DNA of 13,489 nucleotides from an uncultured Bacteroidia bacterium (lineage in GTDB: Bacteria > Bacteroidota > Bacteroidia > Bacteroidales > UBA932): positions 1 to 13,489 of the forward strand of contig CADBPH010000064.1 of assembly GCA_902796455.1 (NCBI GenBank), written 5' to 3'. The position numbers and the translations under genes were made by a program. Shown here in pieces: positions 7,942 to 13,489 of the stretch; position 1 is the first letter of the stretch; each line of letters opens with the position of its first letter. A model generated the notes under the pieces. The model was not told the DNA's origin. It worked only from the letters and a program-made list of their open reading frames with translations, and did no database searches.

Positions 7942-9132
7942 CTATTGGCGTTTCCCGCCCAGGCGGGCCATTCCCTCCATCAGGGACGCTCCGCTTACCT
8001 GGGCGCCCATTGAGGCATAGCCGCTGCCGTCAAATGTTTTTCCCCAATAATAATTGACAAACATGGCCGGCCAGGCAAACCGGTCCAGACTGGCATTCAG
8101 CAGACGGGCGTTCAGCATCAGCCGCTCCCGGACAATCCGCTTGGCGGCGGCAGGGGCTTTCTCATCCAGCACGAAATCTACTGCATAAGGGATCAGGACC
8201 GCCTTGAAAATGCTCTGGTCCATGCTGGTTCCCTCGTTGCGCAGGCCGCCGGTCTCCGCATTCGTACACCGTCCGGACGTGAAGGCATATTCCATCACTT
8301 TCGCCGCAAGATTCATGTACGGCGTCTCCCCGGTGATGTGGTACAGTTGCCGGCAAGCTTCCGCGAAGGTCCCTTGCGTGTACGTCAGCGGCGGTTCTTC
8401 CACCCGCCCGTCACTACTCAGGAGATTCGCGGCGATAAAGTCGTACAGCATGACGGCTTCGTCCAAATAGCGCTGTTCCCCGTATTTCCGGTGCAGCAGC
8501 GCCGCCAGCAACATGCCGGGGGCATTGGTACAGGCGTTCCTCCCCCGGTTCGCCTCGTTGTTCTGCCAGGGCAGACCGGTCCCTTTCGAATCCTTCCAGG
8601 CCCGCGGGATGATGTATTTGTCATAGACTTCCCGGGCGGTATCGGAATAGGTCCGGTCGCCGGTCGCCTCCTCCAAATGCATCAGCGTCAGGCAGATCCA
8701 CGCCATGTCATCCGTAAAGGCATTGAAAAAGCCGCCGGCTGCACCCTCCGACGCCCGGGACGTATTGTAATTGTGCGCCCGGGATGCATACCACTTTTTG
8801 AACCATTCCTCATATTGCGCAGCACGTGTCTTGTCCGTTTCCCGTACCCGTTTGTAAGCGGCGATCAGCACATCTTCGGCATGGGCCTGCTGCCAATAAA
8901 TATAGGCAGAGGCCTTCCCGGCGTCCCCGGGAGTCGACCAAAACCAGCCTTCCGCCTTGTTGAGGAACTGCTCGGTCAGGACAAAAGTGCAGCTGTCTGC
9001 CAGGGAGTCCCATGTCAGCGGTGCGGAAGCTTCGCCGCCCTGCGGCGGGTCAGGCTGCAGCGACTCCCATTCGGGAGACTTGCCGCAACCTGCCACCAAC
9101 AGGATCATCAATATAGGGAATGCACGTATCAC
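7942..9132 (-). CDS. GH76 lipoprotein, predicted endo-alpha-1,6-mannanase
   Basis: This 396-residue protein has the usual length for GH76. Translation starts at GTG, overlapping the previous stop codon as GTGA. The start is supported because it gives a complete lipoprotein signal, MIRAFPILMILLVAGC, with Cys16 lipidated. Family signatures: FNAFTDDMAW carries the adjacent catalytic aspartates Asp141/Asp142; LPWQNNEANRGRNACTNAP (187-205) matches the NACTNAP-type segment of GH76; LTYTQGTFAEACRQLYHITG (249-268) and DQSIFKAVLIPY (305-316) also fit. GH76 enzymes hydrolyse internal alpha-1,6-mannosidic bonds with retention, in an (alpha/alpha)6 barrel. In Bacteroides thetaiotaomicron mannan PULs, a surface GH76 is encoded beside SusC/D and binding proteins, as here. 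This enzyme identifies the backbone the locus most likely targets. It lies between the glycan-binding genes and the sulfatases. A bacterial GH76 transglycosidase role is unlikely in this context. Confidence 0.9.
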   Translation of the reverse strand: MIRAFPILMILLVAGCGKSPEWESLQPDPPQGGEASAPLTWDSLADSCTFVLTEQFLNKAEGWFWSTPGDAGKASAYIYWQQAHAEDVLIAAYKRVRETDKTRAAQYEEWFKKWYASRAHNYNTSRASEGAAGGFFNAFTDDMAWICLTLMHLEEATGDRTYSDTAREVYDKYIIPRAWKDSKGTGLPWQNNEANRGRNACTNAPGMLLAALLHRKYGEQRYLDEAVMLYDFIAANLLSSDGRVEEPPLTYTQGTFAEACRQLYHITGETPYMNLAAKVMEYAFTSGRCTNAETGGLRNEGTSMDQSIFKAVLIPYAVDFVLDEKAPAAAKRIVRERLMLNARLLNASLDRFAWPAMFVNYYWGKTFDGSGYASMGAQVSGASLMEGMARLGGKRQ

Positions 9133-10346
9133 AAAAGTTCTATGCTATGGGTATATGCTCCGGCTTCCGCGTTCATTTTAATGGTGTACCGGGCCATTTT
9201 GCCTTCGATTTCGGCAGGGAACCGCCAGATTCCGAATGCCCGTGCGGCCGTCCGCGCCGGAGCTGCACCACCTACTACAGTTACGATCGTCCAGTAATTC
9301 GCAGGGGTATCCGCAATGGTCGGTCCCAAATCTACCGTCGGGTACTGGCTGCCCGTAGGTTGGTCGCCGTCCAGGCCGAAGAACAGGAACTTGTACCCGT
9401 TCTTCCCGGCCGGGATTGTCAAGTCAACCGACCATACACCGTTCCCTTGATAGGTCATATTATTGTCCGTCAACGGAGCCCAATACCGGAGCGAAACGCG
9501 GTCAATCCGCTTGACATACACTTCGCGCGTCTTGGAATTGAAGCGGAAGCGGAACAGGCCGTCCGATCCGGCGACCGTGTGGATGTTCGCATCCTTCTGG
9601 ATACTCATCGTATAGGTCGCAGCATCCATGGGCGCATCGGCGTCCAGGGAGAAAATCCAATCCTGGCCGCCGGTGGAATTCCCGGACCAGAACCAGAACG
9701 GCTCCCCGCCCTTGATCTTGGTAAAGATCTCATAATCAAAATCTTTAACCCGAGTGGAATTGTCGTTGTAATCCCGCGCATCCTTGTGATAGTCAATGGA
9801 TGGGATATAGGTCATCTGCTGACCGGCCTCCGCAGCCCCCGGGCCGTCGATAAAGATCGGATTGCCCGGTACGAAGGCATCCGGATCCGGTGTCATGGTC
9901 ATATGAAGGGTCCGGACAGGTGAAAGCAGGGCTTTTCCTCCGGCAGCAGTCTTGACCACCCAGTCCACATAAACTTCCTTATCCTTGGACGTCTCGCTCG
10001 CCGCCGTATAAACGGATTTGATGTCGTCCTTGGAAAGGGTAATCGAGCGGTCGTCAATCCGCGGTGCATAAAAGGCTGCGACCGGCTTTGAAAAGTCCCC
10101 GCCGCGCTTGTCGAACAAGATGGCATAGGTCGCAAAACCACGGCCTTCCCATACGGCATCTCCCCAGGAGAAGGTCACGGGCTCATATTCATCCAGATCG
10201 ACCGTCACATCGGTTTCAGGGCCGGCGGAGGCGGCAGGGGTGAGCGTGTACGCTACCTCGGGTTCCTCCCCGCCCGTCCCGTTGCAGGCGGCCAGGACAG
10301 CCATGGCGGTCATCAGAAAAGCAAAATATCGTATTTTCATGTCCAT
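9129..10346 (-). CDS. SusE/SusF-like outer-membrane glycan-binding lipoprotein
   Basis: This 405-residue protein has a lipoprotein signal ending VLAAC (Cys21), followed by a short acidic linker (GTGGEEPE). Met3 (start at 10340) is an equally good start. Residues about 30-150 fit the SusE N-terminal Ig-like domain (VTFSWGDAV, YAILFDKRGGDF, SITLSKDDI). Residues about 160-340 hold aromatic-rich, beta-rich sequence (GGEPFWFWSG, FRFRFNSKTREVYV, RVSLRYWAPLTD) of the kind seen in SusE/F-type starch- or mannan-binding proteins. No catalytic motif is visible. The position after SusD and before the surface GH76 supports a surface glycan-binding role, by analogy with other PULs. The gene starts 4 bases after the preceding stop codon and overlaps the GH76 start by 4 bases. 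Ligand and binding residues are not determined. Confidence 0.78.
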   Translation of the reverse strand: MDMKIRYFAFLMTAMAVLAACNGTGGEEPEVAYTLTPAASAGPETDVTVDLDEYEPVTFSWGDAVWEGRGFATYAILFDKRGGDFSKPVAAFYAPRIDDRSITLSKDDIKSVYTAASETSKDKEVYVDWVVKTAAGGKALLSPVRTLHMTMTPDPDAFVPGNPIFIDGPGAAEAGQQMTYIPSIDYHKDARDYNDNSTRVKDFDYEIFTKIKGGEPFWFWSGNSTGGQDWIFSLDADAPMDAATYTMSIQKDANIHTVAGSDGLFRFRFNSKTREVYVKRIDRVSLRYWAPLTDNNMTYQGNGVWSVDLTIPAGKNGYKFLFFGLDGDQPTGSQYPTVDLGPTIADTPANYWTIVTVVGGAAPARTAARAFGIWRFPAEIEGKMARYTIKMNAEAGAYTHSIELL

Positions 10347-10350
10347 CGAA

Positions 10351-11307
10351 TTAGAAGGTTTCCACTCTCAATTCGCGCTCCGCCCATTGGCGCAGCACCA
10401 GTTTCTCCGTGACGTGATAGTACTTCCCGTCCACCGAATACGTATAGTCCAGATTGAACTGGGGAGCCACCTTGTCACCGCTGTAGAAGGCATAGTCTCC
10501 CTGCCGCACCCAGCGGCCGCTTCCCTGGACGAGGGTCGCGCCGGAAGGGATTGCCAGTTCCACTTCGCTGTCTTTCTCCAGGTCGCCGCCGGACACGGTC
10601 AGGGACAGGCTGCCATCGGCACTGTTCCCCAGCCCGGGGCGGACGACGCTGTAGCGGCCGGACGTTCCCAGGACGCATGTCCCGTTTTTCGTCAGGTCTG
10701 TGTTGGCATAAGTCTGCGCCTCCCCGACGGCATTTCCGGAAGCATCCACTTCCGTCACGGATCCGACTTTGTAATACGTTCCGCTGAAGCCGCTGATGTA
10801 TTTGATCGCAACGACGGCCGTCTGACCGCCTTCACGGATCGCTCCGTAAGGATCCCGCGCGCCGGTGGAATCCGCAACGGCGTCGATAGAGGTGGCGACC
10901 AGCCGGAAAGGCAGCGCGTATGTCCGCTCCAGACAGGCCGGGTCGGCATAGAAATCCTCCGTGAACGTGATGCCCACGTCGGCCACGGCCAGATTGGTCT
11001 TGCGCACCGTGAAGGTGTTCGGGTCCGCCAGTACATAGTAGCTTTCCGGCAGCATCTTCAGCCCCGTTCCGGTCAGAAGGGACTGGTCGAACGTGAAGGT
11101 TGCCCAATCCTTGAGGTCAACGCTCCGTTTCCCGCCGATGGACACGCCCACATAAATCTGGTTGGTTGTGGACACTACGGTCCGAACCTGCCTGTTCAGC
11201 GCAAAGCCCATGCTCGGGAAATCATAGTCATGCACATAATCCTCGTAGCAACTTGACAGAGAGATGAATGCCAAGAGCAGGGAGGTGATTTTCAATATTC
11301 TTTTCAT
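10351..11307 (-). CDS. DUF1735/BT_3987-like surface lipoprotein
   Basis: This 318-residue protein has a lipoprotein signal ending SLSSC (Cys20), followed by the acidic YEDYVHDYDF that often precedes DUF1735 domains and can act as a surface export signal. Residues about 30-145 fit DUF1735 (BT_3987 N-terminal), with the conserved YALPFRLVATSIDAV at 130-144. Residues about 170-318 (YISGFSGTYYKVG and LDYTYSVDGKYYHVTEKLVL) resemble the C-terminal domain that often accompanies it (DUF4361 type). Proteins of this architecture are common third or fourth genes of Bacteroidota PULs and serve as surface glycan-binding proteins in several studied systems; no enzyme motif is visible. It lies 14 bases after SusD and 4 bases before the SusE-like gene. 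Its precise ligand is unknown; a mannan-type glycan is inferred from its neighbours. Confidence 0.8.
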   Translation of the reverse strand: MKRILKITSLLLAFISLSSCYEDYVHDYDFPSMGFALNRQVRTVVSTTNQIYVGVSIGGKRSVDLKDWATFTFDQSLLTGTGLKMLPESYYVLADPNTFTVRKTNLAVADVGITFTEDFYADPACLERTYALPFRLVATSIDAVADSTGARDPYGAIREGGQTAVVAIKYISGFSGTYYKVGSVTEVDASGNAVGEAQTYANTDLTKNGTCVLGTSGRYSVVRPGLGNSADGSLSLTVSGGDLEKDSEVELAIPSGATLVQGSGRWVRQGDYAFYSGDKVAPQFNLDYTYSVDGKYYHVTEKLVLRQWAERELRVETF

Positions 11308-11321
11308 ATCCCGTATTCAGA

Positions 11322-13097
11322 TTAATAGTCCATATTGTTGACCATCAGGGGATTCTTCTGCACTTCGGCATAAGGAATCGGCAGATAATAGTGGCGCAGC
11401 TGGTTGAAGCCCCGTTTTTCCACTTCCTGGATCGAATAAGAGAGGGTCCCGTCCGCCGCGCGGGTGGCCACGATCCCCCGGATCGGTTCGTCCAGCGGCA
11501 ACAGGCGCCGGCGGAGATCCCAGAAGCGGACATTCTCGAAGGCCATTTCCAACCGCCGCTCATTGAGGATGAGTTTCAGGAAGTCGTCCTTGGAGCCTTT
11601 CACCGCATCGATGTAAAGATCCTCGACAATTCCGCCCGATTTCTTGCGGATGTCTTTGATAATCTCATACGCAGACATGCCGATACCGTCTCCCTTGCCT
11701 TCCGGTCCCCACACCTCGTTGGAGGCTTCGGCCAGGCTCAGGAAAATCTCGGCCAGCCGCATGGTGGGATAAAAATGCAGGGCCGTCACACTCTGGACGG
11801 GATCCAGCATGTTCTCTTTCTCGGAAAGCCATTTGTGCAGGTAATATCCCGTACGGGTACCGCGGTTTCCGCCGGACATGAAGGAAGGAGCGTCCTTTCC
11901 ACCTTCGACGATGTCGATATAGGAATCATTCAGCCCGAACTTGGAACCTTGATGATAGACCGTGAAATCCAGCCGGTTGTCACGGCCTTCATACGGATTG
12001 GCCGGGTCATAGCCGCTGCCCGCGACGTCGATCGGGTATCCGTTCGCCTTCATCGGGAAAGCATCCACCAGGTTCTGCGACGGAGTATTCATGCAGGATC
12101 CGAAATAGAACGGAGGATACTGCCGGCTTTCCAGACCATTCGCCTGGTAATAATACCGGAAAATGAAATGCGACGGAGTCACCGGATTATTCTGGTCAAT
12201 GTCCACGAGATCGGTCCGATTGGTCGCAATATAAGCGGGGGTGCCGCACAGCTCCAGGACTTTCCAGGACTGGCGCGCCGAACGCTCCCATTTCTCTTTC
12301 CAAGCCGCCTCATCCACCACGGTATATTGGCCCATTCCGCTGATCTGCACGATCGAAGCGGGCTGGTAAGCCGGACAGGCCGCATAGAACAGGACTCGGG
12401 CTTTCAGGAATTCAGCCATCGTCGCCGTTGCGCGTCCGATATAGGCACCGGTCGCGGTCAACGGCAATACGGCAGCGGCCTCGTCACAGTCCGCGCAGAT
12501 CTGCTGGACACATTCCTCGTAGGTATTCCGCTTGATCCAGCTGAAATCCTTCGCTTTTTCTTCCGTAATATACTCTTTGACAATCGGATATCCGAGCGCT
12601 TGCCCGTCAGCGGTCCGGCCGCCGTGGAATTGGAGCAGATAGGCGCCCCACCAGGCCCGCAGGTACATCGCCTCGGCGCGCAGCTGACGCTTCGCCTCAA
12701 CGTCATCCTCCTCGGTGCTGATCGCATACCGCGTGTTGGCCGTCAGCCCTTTTTCCAGGAACAAATGGATGTGCTGGAATTGTTCGTAAGCCGTTGACCA
12801 ACAACTGATCCGGCTGTTGGTGCTGCTGATCCCGCCCAGGGCCAGCTGATAGATTTCCGAAGAAAAGCCGTTGGTCACCGCATTGTCCGTCGCTGCATCC
12901 AGGAAATTTTCCCCATAGCTGTCCGGACGGTTCGGCATATTGGTATAAGCCTGCATCAGAACGCCACGCGCCAGATCGGGGACCACCCACATGGCCTCGT
13001 CACTGACGTCTCCGATCGTCTTCGGCTCAAACAGCGAATCGCAGGATTGAAGCGCCAGGGCAGGGATGATAAACAAGTATAATAAAGTCTTTTTCAT
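11322..13097 (-). CDS. susD: SusD/RagB family glycan-binding lipoprotein
   Basis: This is a 591-residue protein counted from ATG at 13097. A second in-frame ATG at 13103 would add two residues but sits only 2 bases from a strong GGAGG; the 13097 ATG has 8-base spacing and is preferred. The lipoprotein signal ends LALQSC (Cys19). Typical SusD sequence follows: an N-terminal SusD-like domain (about 20-230) with TPR-type helices, including GRATATMAEFLKARVLFYAACP near 221-242, and a C-terminal RagB/SusD domain with NERRLEMAFENVRFWDLRR near 512-530. SusD forms the lid of the SusC transporter at the cell surface and holds oligosaccharide for import. It lies directly after the SusC gene. Length is normal for the family. 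The symbol is generic; the protein is a homologue, not the starch SusD. Confidence 0.95.
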   Translation of the reverse strand: MKKTLLYLFIIPALALQSCDSLFEPKTIGDVSDEAMWVVPDLARGVLMQAYTNMPNRPDSYGENFLDAATDNAVTNGFSSEIYQLALGGISSTNSRISCWSTAYEQFQHIHLFLEKGLTANTRYAISTEEDDVEAKRQLRAEAMYLRAWWGAYLLQFHGGRTADGQALGYPIVKEYITEEKAKDFSWIKRNTYEECVQQICADCDEAAAVLPLTATGAYIGRATATMAEFLKARVLFYAACPAYQPASIVQISGMGQYTVVDEAAWKEKWERSARQSWKVLELCGTPAYIATNRTDLVDIDQNNPVTPSHFIFRYYYQANGLESRQYPPFYFGSCMNTPSQNLVDAFPMKANGYPIDVAGSGYDPANPYEGRDNRLDFTVYHQGSKFGLNDSYIDIVEGGKDAPSFMSGGNRGTRTGYYLHKWLSEKENMLDPVQSVTALHFYPTMRLAEIFLSLAEASNEVWGPEGKGDGIGMSAYEIIKDIRKKSGGIVEDLYIDAVKGSKDDFLKLILNERRLEMAFENVRFWDLRRRLLPLDEPIRGIVATRAADGTLSYSIQEVEKRGFNQLRHYYLPIPYAEVQKNPLMVNNMDY

Positions 13098-13103
13098 AAT
13101 CAT

Positions 13104-13110
13104 TTCCTCC
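13104..13110 (-). promoter_or_regulatory. Strong Shine-Dalgarno for susD
   Basis: On the minus strand the bases GGAGGAA lie between the susC stop codon and the susD start. The GGAGG core is 8 bases from the ATG at 13097 but 2 bases from the ATG at 13103, so it decides the start. Such sites are uncommon in Bacteroidota, and the other genes in this operon show none as clear. Confidence 0.6.
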
Positions 13111-13112
13111 TT

Positions 13113-13489
13113 CTAGAATCCGATCGTTACACCGCCGGTAACCGTCCGCATGACCGGATAATCGGTCACGCCGGCATTGAGCCGTTCCGGATCCAGGTCT
13201 TTGATGCCGGACAGAACGAACAGGTTCGCTCCGCGTACGAAAATCTTGCAGGTTTTGAACAGACTGCCGGACTTTCTGTTGTCCAGCGTGTAGCTCAGCT
13301 CGACATCCTTCAGGCGCATCCAGCCCGCATCGGCAATCCACAAGTCAGATGCCCGATAGGAGTTGTTGCCGGTTGTCGTCGTCAGGCGCGGAAGCGTTCC
13401 GTCCGGATTGTTGGCCGGATGGTACCGGTCCTGGACAAAGGTGGAATAAGCGTTCGCTTCCGTATTCCAGTAATAGTTGTTGTTCAGCA
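13113..13489 (-). CDS. susC: SusC-like TonB-dependent transporter, C-terminal fragment
   Basis: Only the last 124 or so codons are present; the gene runs off the right edge of the window. The visible protein ends the outer-membrane barrel of a SusC/RagA transporter: WNTEANAYSTF, then NNSYRASDLWIADAGW, WMRLKDVELSYTL, IFVRGANLFVLS, DLDPERLNAG and a terminal TGGVTIGF. The final phenylalanine is the usual outer-membrane barrel insertion signal. SusC proteins import oligosaccharides in a complex with SusD, powered by TonB. The stop codon TAG lies 15 bases before the preferred susD start. The plug domain, any carboxypeptidase-like extension and the promoter of the operon lie outside the window. The symbol is generic for the family. 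Confidence 0.93.
   Translation of the reverse strand, partial: LNNNYYWNTEANAYSTFVQDRYHPANNPDGTLPRLTTTTGNNSYRASDLWIADAGWMRLKDVELSYTLDNRKSGSLFKTCKIFVRGANLFVLSGIKDLDPERLNAGVTDYPVMRTVTGGVTIGF

Larger units (their letters stand above)
2032..13489 (-). other. Polysaccharide utilization locus operon (partial)
   Basis: Eight minus-strand genes follow each other with gaps of about 15, 14, 4, -4, 6, 3 and 9 bases, in the order susC, susD, DUF1735 lipoprotein, SusE-like lipoprotein, GH76, sulfatase, sulfatase, sulfatase-GH43-like. The spacing leaves no room for internal promoters. The order susC-susD-binding protein-binding protein-GH76 resembles the alpha-mannan loci of Bacteroides; the appended sulfatases do not. 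The 5' end, regulator and any exo-mannosidases are outside the window. Confidence 0.85.

Noticed and set aside
6361..8013. Plus-strand reading frame of 550 codons opposite the CBM-bearing sulfatase
   Set aside because: It mirrors a well-supported sulfatase and has low-complexity-like composition without motifs or a signal peptide.
11391..12797. Plus-strand reading frame of 468 codons opposite susD
   Set aside because: The minus-strand susD has complete family signatures; the plus-strand frame has none.
1..13489. tRNA, rRNA, CRISPR array, insertion sequence or phase-variable invertible repeats
   Set aside because: No such structures were seen by eye. The window is almost wholly protein-coding, and gaps between genes are under 40 bases.

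Overview
The window reads as part of a polysaccharide utilization locus (PUL) from a GC-rich member of the Bacteroidota, most likely an anaerobic, gut-type Bacteroidales. The basis is the end of a SusC TonB-dependent transporter followed by a SusD lipoprotein and two further surface-type lipoproteins, many Bacteroidota-style lipoprotein signals, and three S1 sulfatases whose active-site motif begins with serine. Serine-type sulfatases depend on a radical-SAM maturase (anSME), which fits an anaerobe. Genus cannot be fixed from these bases.

Layout. One gene lies on the plus strand at the left edge (42-1997): a secreted clan GH-A glycosidase resembling the GH42 group. It converges on a minus-strand operon filling 2032-13489. 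Read in the direction of transcription, from right to left, the operon holds: the SusC C-terminus (cut by the window edge), SusD, a DUF1735/BT_3987-like lipoprotein, a SusE/F-like lipoprotein, a GH76 lipoprotein (predicted endo-alpha-1,6-mannanase), a sulfatase with a C-terminal carbohydrate-binding-like domain, a second, single-domain sulfatase, and a sulfatase fused to a GH43-like beta-propeller. Gaps between genes run from a 4-base overlap to about 15 bases, so a single transcript is likely. There is no room for internal promoters or terminators, and no gene-free stretch above 300 bases. A stem-loop sits between the two convergent ends at about 2 kb.

How the genes may work together (inference). 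SusC/SusD and the two binding lipoproteins would capture glycan at the cell surface. The GH76 lipoprotein would cut an alpha-1,6-mannan backbone there, and the fragments would be imported. The sulfatases would remove sulfate esters, and the GH43-like and GH42-like domains would trim other sugars. The substrate most consistent with GH76 plus three sulfatases is a sulfated alpha-mannan-type polysaccharide carrying additional side-chain sugars. This differs from the sulfate-free yeast-mannan PULs of Bacteroides thetaiotaomicron.

The most notable items are the single-polypeptide sulfatase/GH43-like fusion with a divergent metal-site segment, the all-serine sulfatase set, and the pairing of GH76 with sulfatases. 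No RNA genes, CRISPR arrays, insertion sequences or regulators were seen. Any PUL regulator, exo-mannosidases (GH92, GH125, GH38) or anSME gene would have to lie outside the window.
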